Positions 35,115-47,805 of a stretch of 64,000 nucleotides of DNA are shown piece after piece. Positions within the stretch are counted from its first letter, which is position 1, and each line of letters begins with the position of its first letter. The translations under genes were made by a program, and so were the position numbers. This DNA is from Bettongia penicillata ogilbyi (lineage: Eukaryota > Chordata > Mammalia > Diprotodontia > Potoroidae). The DNA is taken from positions 186,001 to 250,000 of the forward strand of contig JAJHZJ010000009.1 of NCBI GenBank assembly GCA_023548195.1, written 5' to 3'. The notes beneath the pieces are model-generated. The model saw only the letters and a program-made list of their open reading frames with translations, searched no databases and was not told the origin of the DNA.

Positions 35115-36965
35115 GACTAACCCAAATGGCAAAAGAGGCCCAAAAAGTAAATGAGGAGAAGAATGTTTTTTTAAAAAAAAGAATGGGTCCAATGGAAAAG
35201 AGGTTCAAAAGCTCATTGAACAAAATAGTTCTTTAAAAATTAGAATGGAACAGAAGGAAGCTAATGACTTTATGAGAACCCAAGAAATCATAAAATAAAA
35301 CCAAAAGAATGAAAAAATAGAAGACATTGTGAAATATCTCACTGGAAAAACAAGTGACCTGAAAAATAGATCCAGGAGAGATATTTTAAAAATTATTGGT
35401 CTACCTGAAAATCATGATGAAAAAAAGAACCTAGACATCATCTTCCAAGAAATTATCAAGGAAAACTCCCCTGATATTCTAGACCTAGAGGGTAAAATAG
35501 AAATGGAAAGAATTCACTGACCACCTCCTGAGATTCCAAAAGGAAAACTCCTAGGAATATTGTAGCCAAATTCCAGAGTTCCCAAGTCAAGGAGAAAATA
35601 TTACAAGCATCCAGAAAGAAACAATTCAAGTATTGTGGAAATACAATCAGGATAACACAGGATTTAGCAGCTTTTACACTAAGGGATCGAAGGGCTTGGA
35701 ATATGATATTTCAGAGGTCAAAGGACATAGGATTGAAACCAAGAATCACCTACCCAGCAAAGCTGAATATAATACTTCAGGGGACAAAATGGAATTTCAA
35801 TGAAATAGATGACTTCCAAGCATTCTTGTTGAAAAGACTTGAGCTGAATAGAAAGTTTGACTTTCAAATACAAGAATCAAGAGAAACATAAAAAGGTGAA
35901 CAGGAAAGAGAAGCTTTAAGGAACTCATTAAAGTTGAACTGTTTACATTCCTACATGGAAAGATATTATTTGTGACTCATGAGACTTTTTTCAGTATTAG
36001 GGTAGTTAGAGGGAATATATATATATGTAGGTGTGTATGGCTATGTATGTATGTGTATATTATATATGGGTAGGTATGTATATGTACATATGTGTGTATG
36101 TATATATACACATAGACAGAGGGCATAGGGTAAGATGAATATGAAGGGAGAATATGTAAAAAAAAATTCGCATTGAATGGAATGTAGTACAAGTAAGAGA
36201 AAGGGAGAGGTGGAATGCAGCAAATCATCTCACATACAAGAGCTTCTACAATGGAGGGGAAGAGGGGGGAGATGAAAGGAAATAACTGAGACTTTCTCTC
36301 AAGGGATTTGGCTTATGGAGGGAATAACGCACACTCAATTGGATATGGAAACCTATTTTTGCCCTGCAGGAAGGCAAGGGGGAAGGGAATAGGAGAGGGA
36401 AGATAATAGAAGGGATAGCAAATTGGGGGAAAGGATAATCAGAAGCAAATACTACTGTGGGAAGACAGGTCAAGGGAGAGAATGGAATAAATGAAGGGCA
36501 GGGTAGAACAGAGGGAAATGTGGTTAGTCTTTTACAACATAACTATTATGGAAGTGCTTTGCATTGTTACACATATATGACCTATATTGAATTGCCTGTT
36601 TTCTCAATGAGAGTGGATGGGAAGGGAGGAAGGGAGAGAATATGGAATTCAAAGCTTTAAGAATATATGTTAAAAATTGTTTTAGCATGCAACTAGAAAT
36701 TAAGCTATATAGGCAATGGAGTATAGAAACCTATTTTGCCCTCCAAGAAAATAGAGGGGAAGGGGGATGGAAAAAGGGTGGATAACAAAAGGGAGGACAG
36801 ACTGGAGGAAGGACTGGATGGGGTGCATGCTGTCCTGGGGTGGGGGGTGGGGAGAGATAGGGAGAAAATTTTGAATTCAAATTCCTGTGGAGGTGAATGT
36901 TAAGAACTGAAAAATAAATAAATTACATATAAAAAAAAGAAATTAAAGTTAAATGACATTATACA

Positions 36966-37158
36966 ATATGGATGAAGACAATGAATCAGTACTTAATATA
37001 TATATACTGAATGACCCAGCATCTAAATTCTCAAAAGAAAAGTTAAATTATTCCACAAGGAGAGAGAGAGTAAAAACTCTAACGGGGGGAACATAATGTA
37101 TGCCTTTAAACCTAGACAAATCTAACTATATATATATATATATATAATATATATATTG
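36966..37158. other. AT-rich stretch with (TA)n
   Basis: The right remnant of the L1 ORF2 relic is followed by a (TA)n tract at about 37123-37158, which borders the left arm of the inverted repeat below. Confidence 0.6.
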
Positions 37159-37171
37159 TTATCCACCCTTT

Positions 37172-37604
37172 GCACTTAACTTTGTTTTGAGTGAGGAAGG
37201 ACTGTGCAAGATCACCATCTCACTTTCTCCTCCTGAGCCCTTATGGTTAGTAAGAATGTGTTTAATATTTCTGCTTTTCTGCATTTTGCTAGGTTTTTAT
37301 ATCCTAGTATTTTGTCAGTTTTTGTAAATGTGCAATAAACTTCTGTCATAAATGCATACTCTTTTCTATTTCTCTTCAGTAACTGTCAGATGTCTATCAT
37401 AGCTAATTTTTCTAAGATTCTGTTCAGATACTCAGCTTCATATATATATATACATATACACATATACTAGGATATAAAAACCTAACAAAATGCAGAAAAG
37501 CAGAAGTATTAAACACATTCTTACTAACCATAAGGGCTCAGGAGGAGAAAGTGAGGCTGGTGATCTTGCACAAGCCCTTCCTCACTCAAAACAAACTTAA
37601 GTGC
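37172..37604. repeat. Long inverted repeat (arms about 138 bp, spacer 157 bp)
   Basis: Left arm 37172-37308 and right arm 37466-37604 are reverse complements with about five substitutions and two single-base indels, roughly 95% identical. Shared blocks include CTCACTTTCTCCTCCTGAGC and AGTAAGAATGTGTTTAATA. The spacer 37309-37465 ends in a (TA)n-rich piece, and another (TA)n lies just outside the left arm. The right arm is continuous with a marsupial retroposon end (to about 37660), so the left arm is the likely inverted duplicate. Confidence 0.93.
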
Positions 37605-37825
37605 AAGTCATGTCATCATTTCTCTGATGTCATGATCCTCTTTGAAAATGGACAAACAACTTGTGAGCAGACCAAGCTGCCTGAATGGGGACCCAATCTA
37701 GCTGGGTAACTCAGCTCATCTATTCTCTCAACCTAGCTCTCTCCCCTTCCTTCTCCTCTCAAAAAGAAGGTAAAATTTAATGGCCAGAAGCTGCCCAGTT
37801 AACTTGGGGTTTACTGGCTAGATTT

Positions 37826-38040
37826 CCTTCCTTCCTTCCTCCCTTCCTTCCTTCCTTCCTTCCTTCCTTCCTTCCTTCCTTCCTTCCTTCCTTCCTTCCT
37901 TCCTTCCTTCCTTCCTTCTTTCCCTCCTTCCTCCCTTCCTTCCTCCCTTCCTTCCTTCCTTCCTTCCTTCCTTCCTTCCTTCCTTCCTTCCTTCCTTCCT
38001 TCCTTCCTTCCTTCCTTCCTTCATCTTTCTTTCTTTCTTT
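37826..38040 (+). repeat. (TTCC)n microsatellite
   Basis: About 200 bp of TTCC repeats with a few CTCCC and TTTCC interruptions, ending in (TTTC)n. It is pure pyrimidine on the plus strand. The Lys-Glu-Gly-Arg reading frames on the other strand are artefacts. Confidence 0.97.
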
Positions 38041-38189
38041 CATGCTAGGTGAAGCACTTTGGATTTTATTCTAAATACGATTGTAGAGTTGGGGAACACT
38101 AGTGGTTTTTGGTAGAAGTAAATTATCTAGTCAGAACTATTGCTTAGAAAAATTATTTTGGCAGGTAGGTCCAAGATGATTTAGGGAAT

Positions 38190-38425
38190 CTGTTTGGCAT
38201 TTAAAACCCTTCATAACACAGTTCCCTCCTAGTTTTCTGCTCTTCTTACATATCACTCCTTTCTGTGTTTTGTGATCTAGTAACTCTGACCTCCTTGCTA
38301 TTCCTCATGCAAGACATTCCTCACTGAGCATTTTCACTGCCCGTCTCTCACACCTATAATGCTTTCCCTCCCCATCTTTGTTTCCTGGCTTCCTGTAAGT
38401 ATCAGCTAAAGTCTAGCCATCTGCA
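38190..38425 (+). repeat. L2-type LINE 3' end
   Basis: CTCCTTGCTATTCCTCATGC, ATAATGCTTTCCCTCCCC and CTGGCTTCCTGTAAGTATCA follow the order of L2 3' ends. Confidence 0.6.
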
Positions 38426-38442
38426 AGAAGATCATCCTTACC

Positions 38443-41426
38443 CTTTATTTATTTATTTGTTTGTTTGTTTGTTTGTTTATTTAACTTTTTACATTCATTT
38501 TCACAAAATTTTGGGTTCCAAATTTTCTCCCCTTTTATCCCCTCCCCGCACCCCAATACCCCAAGAAATCTAATTTTCCCTATCTCCAATCTGCCCTCTC
38601 TTCTGTCATCCCTCCCTTCTCTTGTCTCCATCTTCTCTTTTCTCCTGTAGGGCCAGATGATTTTCTATTCCTCATTAACTGTATGTCTTCTTTCCTAGTA
38701 GCAACAACAATACTAAACAGTTGTTCCTAAAACTTTGAGTTCCAAATTCCCCCCATCCCTCCCTCCCCACCCATTCCCTTTGGGAAGGCAGGCAATTCCA
38801 TATAGGCCATTTCTGTGTAGTTTTGCAAATGACTTCCCTGATAGTCGTGTTGTGTAAGACTAACTGAATTACCCTCCATCCTACCCTGCCCCTCATTGTT
38901 TCTCTTCTGTTTTTTGATCCTGTCCCTCCCCAAGTGTTGACTTCAAATTGCTCCCTCCTCCCTTTGCCCTCCCTTCCATCATCCCCCCCCCTTGCTTATC
39001 TCCTTCTCCCCCACTTTCCTATACTGTAAGATAGGTTTTCATACCAAAATGAGTGTGCATTTTATTCCTTCCTTTAGTCAAATGTGATGAGGGTAAACTT
39101 CTTGTTTTTTTTTTTCTCAGCTCTCCTCTTTTTCCCTCCACTAAAAAGTCTCCTACTTGCCTCTTAAATGACATATAATTACCCCATTCCATTTCACCCT
39201 CTTTCCTCCCACTACATTTCTCTCTCACCATTTACCTTAATTTCTTTAAAGATATGGTCCCATCCTATTCAATTCACTCTGTGCTCTCTGTCTCTCTGTG
39301 TGTGTGCATGTGTGTATGTGTGTGCGTGCATGCATGTACATGTGTGTGTATGGACCCACCAACTACCCAGGTACTGAAAAGTTTTAAGAGTTACAAATAT
39401 TGTCTTTCCATGTGGGAATGTAAACAGTTCACTTCTGGTAAGTCCCTTAAGACTTCTCTTTGCTGTTTACTTTTTCATGCTTCTTCTCGTTCTTGTGTTT
39501 GGAAGTCAAATTTTCTTTTCAGCTCTGGTCTTTTCATCAAGAATGATTGAAAGTCCTCTGTTTCATTGAAAGACCATATTTTCCCCTGAAGTATTATACT
39601 CAGTTTTGCTGGCTAGGTGATTCTTGGTTTGAGTCCTAGTTCCTTTGACTTCTGGAATATCCTATTCCACACCCTTCGATCCCTTAATGTAGAAGCTGCT
39701 AGATCTTGAGTTATCCTGATTTTATTTCCATAATACTGGAATTGTTTCTTTCTAGCTGCTTGTAAGATTTTCTCCTTGAGCTGGGAGTTCTGGAATTTGG
39801 TCACAATGTTCCTAGGAGTTTCTCTTTTTGGATCTCTTTCAGGTGATGATCGATGGATTCTTTCAATACTTATTTTGCCCTCTGGTTCTAGAATGTCAGG
39901 GCAGTTTTCCTTGATAATTTCATGGAAGATGATATCTAGGCTCTTTTTTTGATCATGACTTTCAGGTAGTCCCATAATTTTTAAATTGTCTCTCCTGGAT
40001 CTATTTTCCAGATCAGTTGTTTTTCCCATGAGATATTTCACATTCTCTTCCATTTTTTCATTCTTTTGGTTTTGTTTTGTGATTTCTTGGTTTCTCATAA
40101 AGTCATTAGACTCCATCTGTTCCATTCTAATTTTGAGAGAACTATTATCTTCAGTGAGCTTTTGAACCTCTTTTTCCATTTGGCTAATTCTGCTTTTGAA
40201 AGCATTCTTTTCCTCATTGGCTTTTTGAACCTCTTTTGCCAATTGAGTGAGCCTATTCTTCAAGGTGTTATTTTCTTCAGCATTTTTTTGGGTCTCCTTA
40301 ACCAAGGTATTGACCCGTTTTTCATACTTTTCTTGCATCTCTCTCATTTCTCTTCCCAGTTTTTCCTCCACCTGTCTAACTTGCTTTTCCAAATCCTTTT
40401 TGAGCTCTTCCAAGGCCTAAGCCCACCCGACATCCCCCTGGGATGTCTGGGGTACTGAGGCCCCGCCCTCCACATCTTTCCCTGATGGCAAGAATATGTC
40501 CTTGTCATCAGATCCGAATGTCAGGACCATTTGCATCTGTTGGAAAAAACTCTCTATAGTCTTATTTTTCTTCCCTTTTCTAGGCATTTTCCCAGCCAGT
40601 TACTTGACTTCTGAGATTCCTGTCCACCCCCGCCTAGATCCGCCCAGCTAGTGCTTGGGGTCTGAGATTCAAATGGGCTTTCCGTGCGCCCGCTAATCAA
40701 TGTGAGCTTTAGTTCAGGTGCTGGGTTGGGGGCAGGGCCGCCTCCCAGGCTGGGCTTCCTTAGGAGCTTTATGCAGAGACTTTCAGGAATGGAGTGGGTG
40801 GGGTGGGGGCCGCCTCCCAGGCTCAGTTCCCTCAGGGGCTTTATGCAGAGGCCTTCAGTAATAGAGGGGGGTGGGGCAGGGCCGTCTCCCAGGCTCAGCT
40901 CCCTCAGGTTGTTTATGCAGAGACTTTTAGTAATGAAGATCCTGCCTGCTGCTGGGGGAGTGCCGGGCCGCTGCCGCCACTGCTGCCTCCGCTGCTGCCC
41001 ACACCTCTGCCTCCGCCGCTTCCTACCCCCGTCTCTGCGCTGCTGCTTCCTCCCGAGGGGGCCCGAGTCACGGAGACACCCCACTCCCCTCAGCCAGCCA
41101 GCTGTCTCTCTCACTAACCTGTAGCTTCTGTGGGCGGATGGACTTTCCCGGCTGCCGGAGCTTCCGTCCCTGAAGCCTGCTCGGGTCAGCTTCTCTGGGG
41201 CCGCAGCCAGGGCAGCGCAGGGGTGGGTCTGCTTTCCGGGGTGCGACGGACCCTGGGGACGGGTCTCCAGGGCTCTCTGGCACGGAAATCTCTTCCACTC
41301 CGTTTCTGTACCCCTTTCAGTGGTCCAGAAGTTATGGGGGTCTCTTTTTACATTAATTTTTTAGGCTGTGGGTTGGAGCTCGTAAGCGTGCATCCTTCTA
41401 CTCCGCCATCTTGGCTCCATCCCCTC
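38443..41426 (-). mobile_element. Half-L1 (ORF1-only) element, copy 3, full length
   Basis: On the minus strand it starts at about 41426 with GGGGATGGAGCCAAGATGGC, the most complete 5' end in the window, and ends in an (AAAC)/(AAAT)-type tail at about 38443. The 5' UTR has three 72-bp-type units (about 40715-40940 on plus). The 3' UTR resembles copies 1, 2 and 4. No convincing target duplication was found. No ORF2. Confidence 0.9.
39475..40587 (-). pseudogene. ORF1 of half-L1 copy 3, two nonsense mutations
   Basis: The native start is at 40587. A CAG-to-TAG change at 40417-40419 (residue 57) and a TAC-to-TAG change at 39613-39615 (after KPRIT) break it. The normal TGA stop is lost (CGA at 39487-39489), adding three residues before the next stop. 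The remainder is close to copies 2 and 4, so damage is recent. Confidence 0.9.
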
Positions 41427-43084
41427 TAGGGTTTATTCTTGACCAAGGAATTATAATCATACAACTCATAGACATTACTGGTCACAAACAGTATGTCAAA
41501 AAGAATGGACACACAAAATATAAACTTCTGTAATCATTTAGTTATGTACTTAGAGAATCTGTGATTTTATCTGTAGGAGCATATCTTTCATTTGTATAAA
41601 TTGCACCCTTCACTGGTTTCCCTTCCTGTACAATTTTTATCTAATTTTCCATAATTCCTTCTTTGAGGATACAGGCAATGCACTGAAGACCTTTCTCTAC
41701 TTCTTTTTAATATTTCGAGGGTCACATTGTAGTGCTTGGGTTGTCCACTAATTTTCTCTCATTTTTGCTACATGACTAGTTCAGTTATGTTTCTGAATTT
41801 ACATGTCTACTTTTAGCATCTTTTATGCCATTTCTTAGGTTCAAATCGTCATTGGTTATATTATACAATTTGCTTATGCCACCCATAAATCATTCCAATG
41901 CTCTTTAAGCCATCTACAATTTTGATAAGTTCCAGGCAGAGAGCATCACTGCAGAAGACTGAGGTTAAAGAGGTAGATTTTTGCATCATTAACGTTATCA
42001 TTGAAAGCATTATATAAATGCCCAATCAATCAAAGAATCAGTAAGCATTTATTAAGGACTTCCTGTGTACAAAGCACTGGGCTAAGTGTTCTGTTTACAA
42101 GGACAAGAGTAAAATCGTCCCTGCATTGAAGAAGCTTACATTCTAAAAGGGGACATATAGAAACAAAATACAAGGCAACCTTATTGGTAGAGGTCCAAAT
42201 GTGATCCATCTTGTCTAATTCATTTAAGATTCATAATTTCATGTGTGGGAAAATTCCTTCTACTGGTGGATATGAGCAGCTAAACTGTAATTGATAGTCT
42301 TAAAACTTTGCTTGAGTTACTGCCCAGGGTCACGCAGCCAGCACGTCAGGGGCCAGGTAGGAGCCCTGGGCTTCCTGGCTCTGTAGCTAGCGCTCTCTGT
42401 CCACTCTAACTGGTACTTTCTTCTTCCTTCTTTCAATGGAATAATTGCATTGGCTGTCACAGTGCATGTCCTAATAATCTGGGCAATAACATTTTTTATC
42501 CACTTTGGTTTTCCAGTGTGGATAGTTGTTTCTTTTGAATTATTAAGGATTTCAATAAGTAGTCTCTGGGCCTTGACATGACGAGGACAATGTTATTTAT
42601 GATATTGTAAGGCTTCTGTAGAGCCTTGTCAGCAACAGGGAATTCTTTTTTATTTGGATCCTACAAAGGACATACTTCATGACAATGGCAAATCTTACCT
42701 TAGGCTAGGGTTTCTTAACATTTTTGTGGGTTATTGGCACTCTGGTGAAACCTATGGACCTATTCTCAGAATAATGCCTTTAAATGAGAAAGCAAAAGAC
42801 AAGAATTTAAAGGAAACCAGTAAACAGAATATAAAAAAACAAAAACAGAACAAGCTCCTAACTCCAGGTTAATGACCCCTGCCTTTAGTTGACATATGTC
42901 TCCCTGGTATCCCTTGCTTGCAGTTCAATGACATACTGGGTAAAATCTTTGAAATAATTAAAAATAGTAAAATCTCAGGTCCTGTGAAAAAGGAAATAAC
43001 TATGCTATGCACATACAACCTTCCCATCTCCTCTGTCCCCCAGTGTACTTAGAGGTGCTTATATATCAAAGGTGGGGAGTAGAT
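41427..43084. other. Intergenic stretch with old repeats
   Basis: An L2/MIR-like piece at about 42010-42170 (AAGCATTTATTAAGGACTTC, AAAGCACTGGGCTAAGTG), a reversed MIR-like piece at about 42330-42420, and the old repeat seen at 565 (here at about 42705-42790). No gene was recognised. Confidence 0.5.
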
Positions 43085-44894
43085 CAGAAAATTCCAAGAT
43101 TTCCCCCCACAAAAGAGATAAAATAGCACCTCAAGGGGAACAAAGTACTGATAAAAATGGAGGTCTTACGGGGACAATCTGAGAAGATCAGAAGAAAAAT
43201 CCCAGGACAGGTTTGGTCTCTGTGAAGAGTAAACAGCTCCAGGCTAGGATCTGCTTCAACATGAGCAGTTAGCCTTGGGGTTAGCCGGACTAGGAAGCTG
43301 CCTGGGCCCCAGGCACAAGAACTTTTACTCCCAGGATAGTGAAAAGGGTTGGACCTCTGAGCTGGAGAGTGTGGGGGAGATTGAAGGACAGTCTGCTGAC
43401 AAGGAACGCCTGACCCAGCTGTGTTTTGGAGAGTGGCAGGGGCAAAAAGGAACCAGTACATATCCCTGTGAGTGCAGAAGCAGTGGGGCCAAGATGTCCC
43501 TGGCTGTAGGCATTTACAGGAGGCTGGAAGTTTGACTTTGGTTCTGGCTTAAAGGAGAGAAATAAAAATCTGAGGCAAGAGGCACCTTCCCCCATTCCCC
43601 AGGACTAGAGGTGATTACAAAAATTATAATTACCACAAAAAAATCCACAGGCAAAGGAGAAAGAATCCAACCATAGAAAGTGAATACCAGACTGAGTTCA
43701 TCTTCAAAGGAGAATATTGAAGCAAAGAAAACCTTTTACCGCAAACAGTAAAGTCAAATGGTCACCTTCCCAAAAAGAATTTATAGAAGAACTTAAAAAA
43801 GATTTTAAAATCAAATGAGAGAAATTGAGGAGAAACAAAAACAATCCAAGAAAAAGAAGAAATGTATGAAAAGAAAGTCAACCAATTAGAAAAGGAGACC
43901 TAGAAATTGTAAGGAAGAAAATGACTCCTTAAAAATTAGTATTGTGCAAAGGGAAGCCAGCAGCGAAGTTATAGAAGATCAAGAAATAATAAAATGTAAA
44001 GAATGAAAAAATAGAAAAAAAAGTGAAACATCTTAAAAGAAAAACAACTGATCTGGAGAACAAGATCAAGAACTGGAGATCAAGAAGAGAAAACCCAAGA
44101 ATAATTGGACTACCTGAAAGCTATGATCAAAAAAAGAATCTTGACATAATAATACAAGAAATAATTAAAGAAAATTGTTCTGAAGCATTATAAAAGGGGG
44201 GAAAGTAGAAATAGAAAAAAAATCCATCAATCACCACTTGAAAGAGAGTCTGTGAGGAAAATGCATAGGAATATTATAGTCAAATTCTGAAACTCCCAAT
44301 TCAAGCATAAAATATAAAAAACAACAAGAAAAAAATGTAAATATGATGGTGCCACAGTTAGAATCACACGGTAGCGGAGACACTTAAGAAGAACAGGTCT
44401 TGGAACACTATATGTTGAAGAGCACATGAACTGGGGTTCCAACTGGAAATATCATACCTACCAAATTTAAGCATAATCTTGAATAAAAAAAAATGGACAT
44501 TTGATCAACTATCAGACTTCCAGAACTTTGCTAAAAAAACAAACCAACAAACTGAACTTAATAGAAGATTTGACATATAAGAGCGAAGAGAAGCATAAGG
44601 TATATACCAAACTGTTTACAAGGGATTCAGTAAGGACAGATGGTTTATTTTTTATATATGTAAAATATATGTTTAAGATTATCATTAGTAATTGGGTAGT
44701 TAGTAAGAAAGATTGGGCTAGACCTGAGTATGAAATGACTTTAAAAAGTAAAACCATTTAGGAACAGCTAAAAAGAGTAACAATTTTGTATAAATGAGGT
44801 GCAAGAGGAAGAATCAACACAGTGGAATTAGATGGAGGAGGAGGGCTGGTAGTTCTGATAGCCTCCTTTCATCCAGAATGAGTTTAAAAGGGAA

Positions 44895-44928
<34 letters not shown>

Positions 44929-45140
44929 CTAGAAGAGTATAGAAGCCTTCTAAATTCAGAAGAAATAAAACATAAGGGGATAAGGAGAGGGGAAAGGACA
45001 AGGGAGGGATCTGTAGAGGGGAAGGTGAAGGAATAGATTATAGGGGGTTATAGAAGGGTATTTAAATTTATGGGAATAGAAGGATAGGGGAGGGATTTTT
45101 GGAGGGAGGGGTAGGCTAAGTAACAGGAGGCAAGTTAGCT
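43085..45140 (+). mobile_element. Decayed half-L1/L1 element with ORF1 remnant
   Basis: A heavily mutated relative of the copies above. ORF1 wording is recognisable at about 43790-44580: coiled-coil codons, then GACTACCTGAAAGCTATGATC matching the LP(E)S(H/Y)D segment and AAAGAAAATTGTTCTGA. A (CA)n tract lies at 44898-44928 where the other copies also carry CA/TG repeats. The exact ends are unclear. Confidence 0.7.
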
Positions 45141-47227
45141 GGTAGAAGTAAAGTAGAGGAGTTAGGAGGGATAGGAAATAAGAGATATGAACAAATATAA
45201 AAACAAAGATCAGCAGTAGAATTTGTTAGGGAAAGTATATGTCTGTATATGTATGTGTAGACTAAGCTGCTTCTCCAGAGGTCTCTGAGAAGAACAAGAG
45301 GGGACATCTGGGAGCTGAGACAACCCTGCTGCAAGGCTGATGATTCATGTCCCTAGGAAATTATACAGTAGTTTAGGCAATTGATAATTAAGGATTGCTT
45401 CTGGTCTCATTTACACAATCTGGCATTGGCACATGTGGAGGACAGCTGCTACTTCCGATTCTAGGGGGTAATCCTGTGGGTGGCTATCCTAACATTTTTG
45501 TAGCTCAGGGACCCTCCCTGTGATTCCTCTTAACAATCACTCGATAGTTTTGTGGGGGGTTTTTTGTTTGTTTTATTCAAACGGGATAGTAAGAATTTCA
45601 GAGTATTTCCCCCAGACTTTGTGTGCATGCTCCCTCAAATGCACGGATAATTTGTAAGGGGAAGAATGTGCATATAAAAGTACAACTTCTAAGTCAACCA
45701 AAAGTAAGGTATAGGTGTAGGGCACCATTGACCAAGTATAATGGTACTGACATATATGTGTAGGGAACGAATGTGCCAAAGGCAATTCACAACTATGGAA
45801 TGACTTGGATGCCTTTTCTTTCTCTAGTGGGTCCTCTTGAAGTCTACTTCCAGGCATGGTTTCAATGACAGAACTTGCTAATTGATAACTAGGCTGTGCT
45901 GACTTCTTGCAGGGTGCAGAGTTTCAGCTGAATGGATCAATTTTCTCTTGGACTGGGTCAAAAAGGTCACTTGAGTACAATGCTGACTCCCAGCTGCTGC
46001 AGGGATGAGCAAGTCATTTGGCAACTGGGTTATGGCTGTCAGCCTGGGCTATCACACCACTGCTCTATCACTGCCAGACGTTTACTTTTCCCAATAAATT
46101 ATTATTAGCATCTTCTGGTTTATATCAACTAAATTTTCCCCTTTTATCTTCCTCCTGCCCTGCCCAGAGAGCTATCCCATATAACAAAAACTTTTGAAGA
46201 ATTAAAAAAGGAAGAAGAGGAAAAAAACCAAGTAGCAAAACCAATTCATACATTGAAAAAACTGCTCATCTTTTCAAGGGCATGGTCTCTGCTGGATGCA
46301 ATGATCTGCTGCATACCCTGGCTTCGTTTTTTGATGGGTAGCTGCAGGCTTTGTCCCATCAGTCTCTGACTTGGCAAAGCATTACAGCTCTCTCTCCAAG
46401 TGGAATATTACAGTGGCCTTTTCAGTGAGGGAAAAGATCCTTAGCTTAGGTTTGGAAAAGACATTCCTCTCTGACTCCTTCAGAGAGGTTTGTCACCTCC
46501 AGGTGGAGACAGAATCTAGCCTCTCCTTATGGCCAAACCTTCCAGATTCACAGGAGGCTTCCCACAGGAAAGGACCTCACCTCAGCTTAAGTTATTCAGT
46601 ACAGTGTCCCTACCTGGACCCTAGTTGGGTCCTATTATACAGATGGGTAGATGAGGACAAAGTTATTAAAGGGGTTATTTAGTCTTAAGGCAAATTCTTT
46701 GTTTCCCTGGTTTCTTCATATGCACTTTTACTATCCAAGTCTCAGACCCCTTTCCAGGTGTTCAGCGTTTCCCTCCTATATGAAAGGCATTCCGCTTTAC
46801 ATTTTAATGTTGATGCCTCCTCGACCTTCAGTTTCCTAGAAATCAGAAACTGGCATAACCTGATACCTATATTAGGGTGGAGGTATGGGAATATAGAGGA
46901 AACAGAAGTGAGAGATGTTACAGAGTTGAAGTGGATTAGTGGAGAATTGGATATGACAATGGAAGGAGAGAGAAGAGACAAAGATAACCCCAGCATTTTG
47001 AACTTGGGAGCCTTGGTGAATATACCACAGATAGATGTGAAGTCACTCAAGGGAGAAGATAAGCTTGGTGTTAGACATGATGAAATATAGGTGCCAGTGA
47101 GACATTTAGCTGGGGATATTCTGGAGGCAGTTGGGAGATGTAGCCCTGGAAGCATATCTGGGCTAGAGATAGAGATTTGAGAATCACCTGTAGAGAGATG
47201 GCATTTTAAGCTGTAAGAATAAATGAT
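45141..47227. other. Intergenic stretch, nothing recognised
   Basis: No repeat family or gene could be assigned with confidence. Open frames at 46371-47155 on both strands lack codon structure or known motifs. Confidence 0.4.
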
Positions 47228-47365
47228 GGGACAGCTAGATGGGGCAGTGGATAGAATACCAACCTTAGAGTCAAAAGAGTTTCTGAGTTCAAATTGACCT
47301 CAGACACTTACTAGCTGCATGACCCTCTGTAAGTCACTTAACCCCAATTACCTCAAAAAGAAAAG
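47228..47365 (+). repeat. Marsupial tRNA-derived SINE with A-rich tail
   Basis: GACAGCTAGATGGGGCAGTG, GAGTTCAAATTGACCTCAGA and GTAAGTCACTTAACCCCAAT, ending in an AAAAAGAAAAG tail. Confidence 0.8.
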
Positions 47366-47571
47366 AAAACAGAAGAGTGAATGGGATTTTCCAGGAAGTG
47401 AATGTAAGGAAAAAAAATTAGACAAAGTATAGGTACTTTCCATATTTATTATCCAGTCAATATTCTGATAGCTATTTTCTGCTGACCTCCAGGATAGTCT
47501 CCTTTTTTCCAATGAGTTCAAGTGCTTAGCTTACAGTTTTTCTCTCTTCTCCAACTCCTACTATCATATAT

Positions 47572-47805
47572 CTGTTGTTCAGTAGTGTCCAGCTCTTTGT
47601 GACTCTGTGGACCAATCGTTCATGGGATTTTCTTGGCAAAGATACTGGAGTGGTTTGCCATTTCCCTCTCTAGTTTTGTTCAGGTTGGTGTTAAGTGAAT
47701 TGCCCAGGATCACACAGCTAGTAAGTGCCTGAGGTCAATTTGAACTCTGGGCTTTCTGACTCCAGGCCCAGTGCTCTATCCATTGTACCATCTACTTTCC
47801 CTGCC
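47572..47805 (-). repeat. Marsupial MAR1-type SINE, reverse
   Basis: GATTTTCTTGGCAAAGATAC, GGAGTGGTTTGCCATTTCC and GGATCACACAGCTAGTAAGT in reverse order, ending in the reversed tRNA head. A shorter reversed copy lies at about 48222-48345. Confidence 0.8.

Larger units (their letters stand above)
31101..36938 (+). mobile_element. Older half-L1 element, interrupted by copy 2
   Basis: This diverged half-L1 is flanked by TAAAGTTAAATG on both sides (near 31087-31098 and 36943-36956). Left part 31101-32122 holds a 5' UTR of a different type from the other copies and the start of ORF1 (near 31786). Right part 35108-36938 holds the rest of ORF1, to about 35890, and a 3' UTR with an A-rich end. Stops and frameshifts break ORF1, so it is dead. 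Without copy 2 it would be about 2.85 kb. Confidence 0.85.

Noticed and set aside
37777..38043. Lys-Glu-Gly-Arg repeat protein frames on the minus strand
   Set aside because: Direct translation of the (TTCC)n microsatellite; all frames are open for trivial reasons.
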